A stretch of 64,000 nucleotides of DNA, taken from NCBI GenBank assembly GCA_029006795.1, contig JAQXGQ010000044.1, forward strand, positions 1 through 64,000, read 5' to 3'. Source of the DNA: Clostridiales bacterium (GTDB lineage: Bacteria; Bacillota; Clostridia; Lachnospirales; Lachnospiraceae). Numbering within the stretch: position 1 is the first letter of the stretch; each line of letters opens with the position of its first letter. Under the pieces are notes generated by a model. It worked only from the letters and a program-made list of their open reading frames with translations. It ran no database searches and was not told where the DNA came from. Shown piece after piece: positions 49,603 through 58,560 of this stretch. A program made the position numbers and the translations under genes.

Positions 49603-51444
49603 ATGAAGAAGACAAATGCAAAACAAATGATACTTGGCGTGTTAGGAAGTTTTGTCTGCGGGGGGAGTATCATGGGATGCTATCCGCTGGTACCAGCATA
49701 TTTTGCCGCATTATATTTAGAACATGTCAGTGGCTTGTTGTTGTTAGGTTTTATGTACATAGGAATGCTTTTTTTCATGCCCCTGACTGCAGCGGTAAAA
49801 TATGGGGTGGTCTTGTTAGTGATTGCCGGAGCAATCCGGTTAGTAGAGTGGGCGCAGGAGGGGTGTCCTGCGTTTCTTGCAGGAATTTTAGCGGCGGTGT
49901 CTACCCTTATTTTGTCCTTTTGCGGCAGTCTGCTAGAATGGAAAAATCAACCAGACACGGCAGCAGTGTTTTTAGAAACGCTGTTTATTTTTGGGGCAGT
50001 GGTTTTATTGAACCGCATCTTTCACGGTTTGATGGAATACCGACCGCCGGAGAGTATACCGGAGAAAACGAAAGAACGTGGGAACGAGGAAAGATTGATG
50101 AATTACGCAGAGTCTTTTCAGGGGTTGTCCCACATTTTTTATACGATGAGCCAGAAAAAAAACAGGTATACGGCAGAGGAATTAGGTCAGATACAAAATG
50201 AACTGACAGGGAAGATGTGTACTTCCTGTGAATCCTGTGCAATCTGTTGGGAGAGAGATGCCACACCTCTCTATGGGATTCTTTCGGAAATAATATCTTC
50301 TATCTGGCATGCGGGGGTGCCGGGAGAGGAGCAGGAGAAGGAATTAAGCCATTACTGTCCGAAAAGCAGGGATATGGTGGAGGAAGCCGTCCATGTATTT
50401 GAGAGGGTGAATTTGAACCGGGCATGGTACAACCGCCTGCTTGAAAACCGCCAGGTGATAGCAGAGCAGTTAGATGCTATGGCATATATTATGAAAGATT
50501 GTGCCAGAGAGGAAAAGGTGTTAGACAGGGAAGAGCGTGGTGCCTTAGCAGAAATCCGGTATCGGGCAAAGGAACACGGTATCGTGATTGAGGACATGCA
50601 CCTGATAGAGACGGTGGAGGGAAAGTTAAAGTTAGAATCATCCTTAAGAAGCCGGATGGGAGGATGTATTTCCATGAAAACCTTTGCTGCAGCAGTTAGT
50701 CGTGCGTTGGACAAAAAGATGAGACTTCCTGCGGATACAAAGACTTTCATTTCCAAAGAGGCTGCAGAGTTTGTATTGTATGAGGATACGCTATACCGTA
50801 ATGTGCAGGGCATTGCCCGGCTGAAAAAGGACGGAGCTAAAATTTCCGGGGATAATTTTTCTTTTTTGGAATTAGAACGTGGAGACCTGGTGTTAGGGCT
50901 TTCTGACGGTATGGGCTCTGGCAGCAGTGCCTGCAAGGAAAGCGAAATGGTACTGGATTTACTGGAACGTTTTTTGGAGGCGGGTTTTTCTGTGGAGACA
51001 GCTATCCGTATGATGAATTCTGCGATGGTAATGCGGGGGGACAATGACCTTTATTCTACTGTTGACTTGTGTAAAGTGAACTTGTATACAGGTATGGCAG
51101 ATTTTTATAAAATCGGAGCGGCAGCAACCTTTATCAAACGTGCTGATGAAGTGGAATGTATTACATCATCGAGTCTTCCGGTGGGAGTGGAGACACAGTT
51201 TGAAATTGAAAAGGAACAGCGAAAATTAGAAAACGGCGATTTTGTTGTCATGGTGACAGATGGTGTGTTAGAATACTTACATGTTCCAAAACCAGAGGAA
51301 ACGATGCAGGAAATCATAGAGGGCATACAGACAAACAATCCAGGTATTTTGGCAAAGCGGATTATGGAACGGGTCATGCTTTTTACGGGAGGAAAGGCAG
51401 CGGATGATATGACGGTGCTTACTACCTGCATTTGGGAGAAATAG
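49603..51444 (+). CDS. spoIIE: Stage II sporulation protein E, short membrane domain
   Basis: SpoIIE is the membrane PP2C phosphatase that dephosphorylates the anti-anti-sigma factor SpoIIAA and so activates sigma-F in the forespore. This 613-residue form has only about five helices before residue 155, against ten in the roughly 820-residue Bacillus protein. A Cys-rich CTSCESCAICWE follows near 205. The phosphatase domain (about 425-612) has LGLSDGMGSG, FVVMVTDGVLE and DDMTVLTTC, keeping the metal Asp residues. ATG 49603 is preceded by GAAGGAGAG and lies downstream of the promoter, excluding an in-frame ATG at 49516. tilS starts at the next base. Confidence 0.92.
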   Translation: MKKTNAKQMILGVLGSFVCGGSIMGCYPLVPAYFAALYLEHVSGLLLLGFMYIGMLFFMPLTAAVKYGVVLLVIAGAIRLVEWAQEGCPAFLAGILAAVSTLILSFCGSLLEWKNQPDTAAVFLETLFIFGAVVLLNRIFHGLMEYRPPESIPEKTKERGNEERLMNYAESFQGLSHIFYTMSQKKNRYTAEELGQIQNELTGKMCTSCESCAICWERDATPLYGILSEIISSIWHAGVPGEEQEKELSHYCPKSRDMVEEAVHVFERVNLNRAWYNRLLENRQVIAEQLDAMAYIMKDCAREEKVLDREERGALAEIRYRAKEHGIVIEDMHLIETVEGKLKLESSLRSRMGGCISMKTFAAAVSRALDKKMRLPADTKTFISKEAAEFVLYEDTLYRNVQGIARLKKDGAKISGDNFSFLELERGDLVLGLSDGMGSGSSACKESEMVLDLLERFLEAGFSVETAIRMMNSAMVMRGDNDLYSTVDLCKVNLYTGMADFYKIGAAATFIKRADEVECITSSSLPVGVETQFEIEKEQRKLENGDFVVMVTDGVLEYLHVPKPEETMQEIIEGIQTNNPGILAKRIMERVMLFTGGKAADDMTVLTTCIWEK

Positions 51445-53007
51445 ATGACAGAACGTGTGATGAAATGGATAAAAACAGAAGCTTTGATAGCAGAAGGAGA
51501 TTGTGTGATAGCAGGTGTTTCGGGGGGGGCAGACTCCGTGTGCCTGCTGCTTCTTCTGTTAGAGCTGCAAGAGAAACTACAGTTTAATCTCTGTGTGGTT
51601 CATGTGGAGCATGGAATCCGGGAACAGGAGAGCAGGGAAGATGCTGCTTTTGTAGAAACATTGTGCGAAAGATACCAGATACCCTGTCACACCTATGCCG
51701 TGGATGTGCCATCCTATGCGAAGAAAAAGGGCTTAGGCTTAGAGGAAGCCGCAAGAATCAAGCGGTATGAATGTTACGAAAAGGAAATTGCACGGTTCAA
51801 AGGGCAATTTGAAAGGATTAAAGTGGCACTGGCACATCATGCAGATGACAATGCGGAAACCTTGTTGTTTCAGATGGTGCGGGGAAGCGGAATCGAAGGA
51901 CTTGCAGGAATGCGGGCAAAGCGGCCTTTTGTATCCGGGGCTGAGATTATCCGCCCGCTTTTAAACGTGCAAAGGCAGGAGATTGAAGCATATCTGAAAG
52001 AGACGGGGCAGGAGTATCGGACAGATTCCACGAATTTGGACACGGATTACAGCAGAAATCGTATTCGCCATGAGATTTTGCCGGAGCTTTCCAAGGTGAA
52101 TGTAAAGGCAGTCAGTCATATAAACCAGAGTGCGAGACTGCTGCAGCAGGTAGCAGATTATTTAAAAGAACAGACGAAAGCGGCGGAGAAAGAGTGTTGC
52201 CGTTTCGAGGAAACGTTTTCAGACGGAGAGAAAACGTTTGCACCGGAAAATGGCTCCGATGGGAAGAAGTATCCTTCGTATGAGAAGAAGTGTGTAAGGA
52301 TTGAAGCAGACAGCTTCTTGAATTATCCCGAGCTGATACAGACGGAATTGCTTCACAGACTTCTGGGAAAAATATCCGGCAGCAGTAAGGACATCGGGGC
52401 GGTGCATGTGGAGGCTGTGAGGAAACTGTTTTATAAACAAGTTGGCCGAAGTATAAATCTGCCCTATGGAATAGAGGGGAAACGGATTTATGAAGGTGTC
52501 TGTCTGGTAAATAATCGCGTGGGATTAGATGCCAATGTTTCTCAAAAAGAAAAGTCCCGGAAAATAGAGAAAGCGGAGGAAATATACTGTCTGACACAGC
52601 AGGAATGGTGTAAGTTAGAGGCGGGAGAGACCGTTACGATTAACCTTCCTGACGGACAGATGTTTTTCCGCATTCTGAATGTTTCCGGAGAAATTGGGCA
52701 AATTCATAAAAAAAAGTATACGAAATGGCTGAATTATGATAAGATAAAAGGTGATTTGCAGGTGAGAAGGCGCAGGGAAGGAGATTATCTGACCGTAGAC
52801 CTGCAGGGGCATAGAAAGAAACTGAAAGAATATTTTGTGAATGAAAAAATTCCCCGGGAGAAACGGGAGACTATGTGGCTGCTGACAGCAGAGGCTCACG
52901 TTATCTGGGTGATTGGCGGGCGTATCAGTGCATGTTATAAAATAGACGAAGAAACAAAAAGAATCTTAGAAATACAGATGGTCGGAGGAAATTATAATGA
53001 AAATTAA
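51445..53007 (+). CDS. tilS: tRNA(Ile)-lysidine synthetase
   Basis: TilS converts C34 of the AUA-reading tRNA-Ile to lysidine. The 520-residue protein has the PP-loop VSGGADSVCLLLLLL near 23-37, VVHVEHGIREQESRED, GLGLEEAARIKRYE and HHADDNAETLLFQMVRGSGI-type motifs (HHADDNAET), and RPLLNVQRQEIEAYL. A C-terminal TilS-C domain (RRREGDYLTV and KKLKEYFVNEKIPREKR region) is present. An acidic/basic low-complexity insert lies near 235-290. The ATG immediately follows the spoIIE stop. It overlaps hpt by 11 bp, giving the spoIIE-tilS-hpt-ftsH order of Bacillus. Confidence 0.94.
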   Translation: MTERVMKWIKTEALIAEGDCVIAGVSGGADSVCLLLLLLELQEKLQFNLCVVHVEHGIREQESREDAAFVETLCERYQIPCHTYAVDVPSYAKKKGLGLEEAARIKRYECYEKEIARFKGQFERIKVALAHHADDNAETLLFQMVRGSGIEGLAGMRAKRPFVSGAEIIRPLLNVQRQEIEAYLKETGQEYRTDSTNLDTDYSRNRIRHEILPELSKVNVKAVSHINQSARLLQQVADYLKEQTKAAEKECCRFEETFSDGEKTFAPENGSDGKKYPSYEKKCVRIEADSFLNYPELIQTELLHRLLGKISGSSKDIGAVHVEAVRKLFYKQVGRSINLPYGIEGKRIYEGVCLVNNRVGLDANVSQKEKSRKIEKAEEIYCLTQQEWCKLEAGETVTINLPDGQMFFRILNVSGEIGQIHKKKYTKWLNYDKIKGDLQVRRRREGDYLTVDLQGHRKKLKEYFVNEKIPREKRETMWLLTAEAHVIWVIGGRISACYKIDEETKRILEIQMVGGNYNEN

Positions 53008-53527
53008 GAAGATTCATGTTCATCTTTCAGAGGAAGAAATCGAAACAAGAATAAAGGAATTAGGCGCACAGATTAGTGCAGAATATGGAGATGAGCCGGT
53101 ATGTCTCATCTGTATTTTAAAGGGCTCTGTATTTTTTACCTGCGAGCTGGCAAAGCGCATTACTTCGCCGGTAGAAATCGAGTTTATGTCTGTTTCAAGC
53201 TACGGCGCAGGTACTTCATCAAGCGGTGTCGTAAAGATTGTGCAGGATTTATCTACCAGCATCGAGGGAAAGAATGTATTAGTAATTGAAGATATCATTG
53301 ATTCAGGAAGAACCTTGAATTATTTGCTGCAAAATTTGAAAACAAGAAATCCAAAGAGTCTGAAATTATGTACCCTGTTAGATAAGCCGGATCGTCGCGT
53401 TGTACAGGTAGATGTGGATTATGTTGGTTTTGTAATTCCAGATGAATTTGTAGTGGGATATGGTTTAGACTATGATCAGCATTATAGAAATCTGCCATAT
53501 ATTGGATTTGTGGAGATAGAGGAATAA
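52997..53527 (+). CDS. hpt: Hypoxanthine phosphoribosyltransferase
   Basis: Hpt salvages hypoxanthine and guanine with PRPP. The 176-residue chain has CILKGSVFFTCEL, then VLVIEDIIDSGRTLNYLL, the PRPP-binding loop with the acidic pair, and LLDKPDRRV and DYVGFVIPDEFVVGYGLDY, the purine-binding region. All motifs are intact and the length is normal. GGAGG lies before ATG 52997, inside the tilS end. It is co-transcribed with tilS and ftsH by spacing. Confidence 0.96.
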   Translation: MKIKKIHVHLSEEEIETRIKELGAQISAEYGDEPVCLICILKGSVFFTCELAKRITSPVEIEFMSVSSYGAGTSSSGVVKIVQDLSTSIEGKNVLVIEDIIDSGRTLNYLLQNLKTRNPKSLKLCTLLDKPDRRVVQVDVDYVGFVIPDEFVVGYGLDYDQHYRNLPYIGFVEIEE

Positions 53528-53539
53528 AGGAGAAGCGGG

Positions 53540-55360
53540 TTGAATAGGAAAAGTAGTTTTAAAGGATTTGGAATTTATCTTATATTGATTTTGGCTGTGG
53601 TAGCAATCTGGTATTGGTTAGATGGCACTTCAGCAACCAACAATTACACGAGAGAAAAGTTTGAAGAGGCGGTAGAATCCGGCAGCGTGGCGCAGGTTCA
53701 TGTTGTGCCCAACAGAGAGGTGCCGACAGGAAGCGTGCAGATTACCTTTACCGACGGAACGAGTCAGGTGCTTCTGGTATCGGACGTGGCAGAGATTGAA
53801 GAGTATATGCGGGAACAGGGAATAAAAGATTATACCGTGCAAAATCCCCCGGAAGAGAGCTGGATTATGACGCTGCTTCCGTATCTGATTATTTTTGCAG
53901 CTATGTTCATTTTCTTTATGATTATGACGAATCAGGCTGCGGCAAATTCAGGTGGCGGCAACAAGATGATGAATTTCGGAAAGAGCCGTGCGAAAATGAT
54001 GATGGATGACCCGGAGAAACGGGTGACTTTTGCTAATGTGGCAGGATTAAAAGAAGAAAAAGAGGAATTGGAAGAAATCGTAGATTTCCTACGGGCTCCG
54101 AAAAAATATACCAAATTAGGGGCAAGAATCCCCAAAGGCGTACTTTTAGTAGGCCCTCCGGGAACAGGTAAAACCCTTCTTGCCAAAGCGATTGCGGGTG
54201 AAGCAGGTGTGCCGTTTTTTAGCATCTCCGGTTCCGATTTTGTGGAAATGTTTGTCGGTGTCGGTGCTTCCCGTGTGAGAGATTTGTTTGAAGAAGCGAA
54301 AAAGAATGCTCCCTGTATCGTGTTTATCGACGAGATTGATGCTGTGGCAAGACGTCGTGGAACCGGTATGGGCGGCGGACATGACGAACGTGAGCAGACC
54401 TTAAACCAGATGCTAGTAGAGATGGACGGTTTTGGTGTCAATGAGGGGATTATCGTCATGGCGGCGACAAACCGTGTGGACATCTTAGATCCGGCAATTA
54501 TGCGTCCGGGACGTTTTGACAGAAAAGTGTATGTGGGACGGCCGGATATCGGAGGCAGGGAAGAAATTCTTCATGTCCATGCAAAGAATAAACCTTTAGG
54601 GGATGACGTGGATTTAAAACAGATTGCCCAGACAACAGCAGGATTTACAGGGGCAGATTTAGAGAACCTGTTAAATGAGGCTGCTATCGTGGCAGCAAAA
54701 GAAGATCGTGCTTTTGTTACGCAAGAAGATATCAAAAAATCCTTTGTTAAGGTTGGAATCGGAGCAGAGAAAAAGAGCCGTGTTATTTCTGAGAAAGAAA
54801 AGCGGATTACCGCATTCCATGAATCAGGCCATGCAATATTGTTCCATCTGCTTCCTGATGTGGGGCCGGTTTATACGGTATCTATTATTCCGACTGGTAA
54901 CGGAGCAGCAGGTTATACCATGCCATTGCCGGAAAAGGACGAGATGTTTAATACGAAGGGGAAGATGCTGCAGGATATCATTGTTTCCTTAGGCGGTCGT
55001 GTGGCAGAAGAACTGGTATTTGATGATATTACCACTGGTGCTTCCCAGGATATTAAACAGGCGACAAAGATGGCAAAAGCGATGGTGACACGCTATGGTA
55101 TGTCTGATAATATCGGTCTTATCTGTTATGATAATGATGATGATGAGGTATTTATCGGACGTGATCTTGCCCACACCAGAGGATATAGTGAGGGCGTTGC
55201 TAGTGCCATTGACCAGGAAGTGAAACATATCATCGATGATTGCTATCAGAAGGCAAAAGAGATGATTACGGAAAACAGAAGTGTATTAGATGCCTGTGCA
55301 AACCTTTTATTAGAAAAGGAAAAAATCGGTCAGCAAGAGTTTGAAGCACTGTTTGAGTAA
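53540..55360 (+). CDS. ftsH: ATP-dependent zinc metalloprotease FtsH
   Basis: FtsH degrades damaged membrane proteins and regulators. The 606-residue chain has helices at about 8-25 and 108-130 with a small external domain between. Walker [13 protein letters not shown] is near 205, the Walker [14 protein letters not shown] near 260 and the second-region arginines in [14 protein letters not shown]. The zinc site HESGH is near 430, with the third ligand in the [11 protein letters not shown]-distal region. It begins at TTG 53540 behind AAAGGAGAAG; no ATG is better placed. It ends the spoIIE-tilS-hpt-ftsH cluster. A 374-bp gap follows. Confidence 0.97.
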   Translation: MNRKSSFKGFGIYLILILAVVAIWYWLDGTSATNNYTREKFEEAVESGSVAQVHVVPNREVPTGSVQITFTDGTSQVLLVSDVAEIEEYMREQGIKDYTVQNPPEESWIMTLLPYLIIFAAMFIFFMIMTNQAAANSGGGNKMMNFGKSRAKMMMDDPEKRVTFANVAGLKEEKEELEEIVDFLRAPKKYTKLGARIPKGVLLVGPPGTGKTLLAKAIAGEAGVPFFSISGSDFVEMFVGVGASRVRDLFEEAKKNAPCIVFIDEIDAVARRRGTGMGGGHDEREQTLNQMLVEMDGFGVNEGIIVMAATNRVDILDPAIMRPGRFDRKVYVGRPDIGGREEILHVHAKNKPLGDDVDLKQIAQTTAGFTGADLENLLNEAAIVAAKEDRAFVTQEDIKKSFVKVGIGAEKKSRVISEKEKRITAFHESGHAILFHLLPDVGPVYTVSIIPTGNGAAGYTMPLPEKDEMFNTKGKMLQDIIVSLGGRVAEELVFDDITTGASQDIKQATKMAKAMVTRYGMSDNIGLICYDNDDDEVFIGRDLAHTRGYSEGVASAIDQEVKHIIDDCYQKAKEMITENRSVLDACANLLLEKEKIGQQEFEALFE

Positions 55361-55493
55361 ATAATTGTGCAATATTTCTTTGAAATATGTATACAAGGGA
55401 AAAAAGTACCGTACAGACTGCACAGTTTAAAACGGAAAAATTTGTGAAGTTTGTGCAGACTTATTTGCAGGGACATGCTATTATAATACCTGT

Positions 55494-55588
55494 AAAAACC
55501 CCCCAATACATTATATATAGTTTTTGCTATACCCCATAGTAAAAATACCTTCTCCTAAAAACAGCAGTCAGATTTGACTGCTGTTTTT
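55494..55588 (+). ncRNA. Candidate C-rich small RNA
   Basis: TATAAT at 55482-55487 is followed by about 95 nt without an ORF that end in a strong terminator. The body has CCCCCC (55499-55504), ACCCC (55531-55535) and TCTCCT (55551-55556) in apparently unpaired stretches, and a small TATAG/CTATA hairpin (55516-55531). C-rich loops can pair with Shine-Dalgarno sequences. The -35 is poor, so this remains a proposal. The rest of the gap 55361-55734 shows only the next promoter. Confidence 0.4.
55557..55588 (+). terminator. Rho-independent terminator
   Basis: AAAAACAGCAGTCA (55557-55570) pairs with TGACTGCTGTTTTT (55575-55588) around GATT. It may end the ftsH transcript, a small RNA, or both. Confidence 0.9.
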
Positions 55589-55656
55589 GTATGCTTTTTA
55601 CACTTCTTGTATACATCTAATAGTTTCCAGAAAATGAAAAAAATTTCAATAACCCC

Positions 55657-55685
55657 TTGACACAATATATAACTTCATGTATATT
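55657..55685 (+). promoter_or_regulatory. Sigma-A promoter of the sulfate operon
   Basis: A perfect TTGACA (55657-55662) and TATATT (55680-55685) are 17 bp apart, 49 bp before the first ATG. Operator sites for a cysteine regulator were looked for but none was clear. Confidence 0.75.
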
Positions 55686-55734
55686 TCATAGTAAGCCGCT
55701 AGGAATTATATGAAATCGAAAAAGAGGAACGGTT

Positions 55735-56820
55735 ATGAGGAGAAAAAAATTTATAAAAAAGAGAATAATGATATCGATGTTAGGACTGTTCCTTACAGCA
55801 GGGATGATGGGATGCGGAGTTACGGATACAGCAGCGAATGGTGGAAAGCTGGAACTTGTCAATGTTTCCTATGACCCGACGAGAGAATTTTATGAGGAAT
55901 ATAATCAGCTGTTTGCCGAGCACTGGAAGGAAATGACCGGACAGGAGGTTACTATAATCCAGTCCCACGGAGGTTCCGGAAAGCAGGCATTAGAGGTTGC
56001 CAATGGGTTAGATGCTGATGTGGTAACACTGGCTTTAGAAGGAGATGTGCAAACGATTGCAGACGCAGGTCTGATAGAACCGGGATTTACAGAGGAATTT
56101 GAAGGAGATAGTTCACCTTATACCTCCACTATTGTCTTTCTGGTGAGAAAGGGAAACCCGAAGAATATTCAGGATTGGAATGATTTACTTCGAAGTGATG
56201 TGGGAGTTATTACACCGAATCCTAAGACCTCCGGTGGTGCGAGATGGAATTATTTAGCAGCATGGTATTACTTTGAACTGCAGGGTCAGAGTGAAACAGA
56301 GATTAGAGAGAGTATGAAAACGTTATACCGGAATGTACTGGTATTAGATTCCGGTGCCAGAGGCGCCACTACCACCTTTATGGAGAATGGACAGGGAGAT
56401 GTATTGATTGCATGGGAAAATGAAGCGTTTCTTTCTATGGAGGAAGCACAGGGAGAATATGAGATTATAGTACCTTCCGTATCTATTCTTTGTCAGCCGA
56501 CAGTAGCGGTAGTGGATGAGGTGGCAGACCGGAGAGGCAGCAGAAAAGCAGCAGAGGAATATCTGAATTTTCTTTATTCCGATGAGGGACAGAGGTTAGA
56601 GGTAGAGAATTATTACCGTCCATCGAATGAAACGATTTTAGATGAGTATGTGAAAGAAGACGCTGGGAATTTGATTTCGGAACTTCCGGCTGATGGAAAA
56701 TGGATTGTTGATGATGTCACGCTGACGGATATTAATCATTTCGGAGGATGGAGCGAGGCTGGAACAAAGCATTTTACAGATGGTGGCATTTTTGACAGCA
56801 TTTATGAGAAAACAGAGTAA
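55735..56820 (+). CDS. sbp: Sulfate ABC transporter substrate-binding lipoprotein
   Basis: This 361-residue lipoprotein (Cys27 after LTAGMMG) captures sulfate or thiosulfate outside the membrane for the permease that follows. Family motifs are LVNVSYDPTREFYEEYN, then GGSGKQALEVANGLDADVVTLAL, TPNPKTSGGARWNYLAAW and GARGATTTF, with the anion-binding Ser/Gly residues in the second and third (given by key parts SYDPTREFYEE and NPKTSGGARWN). GAGGAACGG precedes ATG 55735. It is first of eight tightly spaced genes. Whether it prefers sulfate or thiosulfate cannot be told. Confidence 0.93.
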   Translation: MRRKKFIKKRIMISMLGLFLTAGMMGCGVTDTAANGGKLELVNVSYDPTREFYEEYNQLFAEHWKEMTGQEVTIIQSHGGSGKQALEVANGLDADVVTLALEGDVQTIADAGLIEPGFTEEFEGDSSPYTSTIVFLVRKGNPKNIQDWNDLLRSDVGVITPNPKTSGGARWNYLAAWYYFELQGQSETEIRESMKTLYRNVLVLDSGARGATTTFMENGQGDVLIAWENEAFLSMEEAQGEYEIIVPSVSILCQPTVAVVDEVADRRGSRKAAEEYLNFLYSDEGQRLEVENYYRPSNETILDEYVKEDAGNLISELPADGKWIVDDVTLTDINHFGGWSEAGTKHFTDGGIFDSIYEKTE

Positions 56821-56832
56821 GGGAGGAGCGGA

Positions 56833-57681
56833 TTGCTTGTGAAGGAAAAGAGAAGAAAAAATAAAAGAGTCATACCGGGTTTTGGATTGTCATTAGGAAT
56901 TACCATAACCATGTTAGGACTGATTGTTATTATTCCGTTATGTTCACTGGTGATATTTTCGGCAAAACTTTCTCTTTCCGAGTTTATCGCTACCGTGACA
57001 AGACCAAGAGTTTTAGCCAGTTATGCTGTAAGTTTTGAGACTGCTGCTATCGCGGCAGTGATAGATGCGGTGATGGGAATGATGATTGCATGGGTGTTAG
57101 TGCGGTACGATTTCCCAGGAAAAGCCTTTATGAATGGCATTATAGAGCTGCCCTTTGCGTTGCCTACAGCGGTAGCGGGTATTGCCCTGACACATTTGAC
57201 TAGCACAAAGGGCTGGGTGGGAGCCTTATTTGAGCAATTTGGAATTGAAATTGCTTACACAAGGCTTGGAATTACCATTGCATTAATTTTTGTCGGTATT
57301 CCGTTTGTGGTGAGAGCAGTGCAGCCGGTACTGGAAAAATTAGATGTCCAGTATGAGGAAGCAGCAAATATTCTTGGGGCAAACAGCCGTCAGACAATGT
57401 TTCGGGTCATTTTACCGGAAATCGCGCCATCCCTTATTGCAGGATTTACGATGTCCTTTGCAAGAGGGCTTGGGGAATACGGAAGCGTGGTATTTATTGC
57501 CGGAAACACACCTTATGAGACGGAAATTGCGCCACTTATGATTATGTCGGAGCTTCAGGAATTTGATTATGCCAGTGCGACATCCATTGCGTTGGTGATG
57601 TTGTTTGCAGCCTTTGTGATTTTATTTGTGAACGCAGTTGTTCAGAGCCGTGCTTCTAAGATTGTCAACGGTATTGCATAA
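56833..57681 (+). CDS. cysT: Sulfate ABC transporter permease CysT
   Basis: This 282-residue protein is one half of the sulfate channel, with about six helices and the ABC-permease EAA loop EEAANILGANSRQTMFRVILPE. PFALPTAVAGIALTHL and MSFARGLGEYGSVVFIAGN are CysT/CysU markers (listed by key parts LPTAVAGIAL and ARGLGEYGSV). TTG 56833 is used because GGGAGGAG is spaced for it; GTG 56839 is an alternative. It follows sbp by 12 bp and precedes cysW by 41 bp. Confidence 0.92.
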   Translation: MLVKEKRRKNKRVIPGFGLSLGITITMLGLIVIIPLCSLVIFSAKLSLSEFIATVTRPRVLASYAVSFETAAIAAVIDAVMGMMIAWVLVRYDFPGKAFMNGIIELPFALPTAVAGIALTHLTSTKGWVGALFEQFGIEIAYTRLGITIALIFVGIPFVVRAVQPVLEKLDVQYEEAANILGANSRQTMFRVILPEIAPSLIAGFTMSFARGLGEYGSVVFIAGNTPYETEIAPLMIMSELQEFDYASATSIALVMLFAAFVILFVNAVVQSRASKIVNGIA

Positions 57682-57722
57682 ATCGTGAAAACGTTTTAGC
57701 GGCAGGCAGAAAAGAGGTAATT

Positions 57723-58541
57723 ATGGAGATTAGGAAAAATTCTGGAGTCGGAAAATGGATATTGATTGGGGTCAGTACGGTTTTTCTTGTGGTGATGTTA
57801 ATTCTTCCGCTGGTGTATGTCATGGCAACTGCATTTGGGGAGGGAATCAAAGTTTTTATGGCGGCAGTAACGGATGAATACGCACTGAAAGCCATTGGAC
57901 TTACCATAAAAGTTACGGTAATCGCAGTGGCGGTCAATACTATTTTTGGTATGTTTGCTTCCTGGTGTATCACAAGATTCCAATTTAAAGGGAAGAAAGT
58001 GATTTCCACTTTGATTGATTTGCCACTGACGGTATCGCCTGTCATTGCAGGCCTTATCTATGTATTGACCTTTGGAAGGCAGAGTATCTTGTATCCTTAT
58101 TTACAGAAAGCAAATATGAAAGTTATTTTTGCAGTGCCTGGAATTGTGCTTGCCACAATATTTGTTACCTTTCCTTTTATTTCAAGGGAGATTATTCCAG
58201 TGCTGAATGCACAGGGAACTGATGAAGAGGAAGCGGCGGCACTAATGGGGGCAAAAGGCTTTACAATCTTTAGAAAAGTAACATTTCCCCATATAAAATG
58301 GGCATTGCTTTATGGTATCGTTCTATGTACCGCAAGGGCGATGGGAGAATTTGGGGCGGTGTCGGTGCTTTCCGGACATCTGCAGGGAAAGACAAGTACG
58401 ATGCCTCTCTATATTGAGATGTTGTATCAGGGATATGAATATACCGGAGCGTTTGCAGTTTCAGCTATTCTGGTGCTGATGGCAGTTATTATTCTGATTT
58501 TAAAGAGTGTACTTGAATACAAAGGAAAGAAAGAAGCATGA
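57723..58541 (+). CDS. cysW: Sulfate ABC transporter permease CysW
   Basis: This 272-residue protein is the second half of the sulfate channel. About six helices are visible. The EAA loop is EEEAAALMGAKGFTIFRKVTFP, and LPLTVSPVIAGLIYVL and ARAMGEFGAVSVLSGH identify CysW (key parts TVSPVIAGL and GEFGAVSVLSGH). The permease pair needs CysA for energy. AAAGAGG precedes ATG 57723. It ends 19 bp before the preferred start of cysA. Confidence 0.93.
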   Translation: MEIRKNSGVGKWILIGVSTVFLVVMLILPLVYVMATAFGEGIKVFMAAVTDEYALKAIGLTIKVTVIAVAVNTIFGMFASWCITRFQFKGKKVISTLIDLPLTVSPVIAGLIYVLTFGRQSILYPYLQKANMKVIFAVPGIVLATIFVTFPFISREIIPVLNAQGTDEEEAAALMGAKGFTIFRKVTFPHIKWALLYGIVLCTARAMGEFGAVSVLSGHLQGKTSTMPLYIEMLYQGYEYTGAFAVSAILVLMAVIILILKSVLEYKGKKEA

Positions 58542-58560
58542 AGCGGGAATGAGGAAAAAT

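Noticed and set aside
50352-51044. 230-codon antisense frame opposite spoIIE
   Set aside because: SpoIIE motifs on the plus strand are unambiguous, and the antisense product is Ser/Ile-rich with no start signal.
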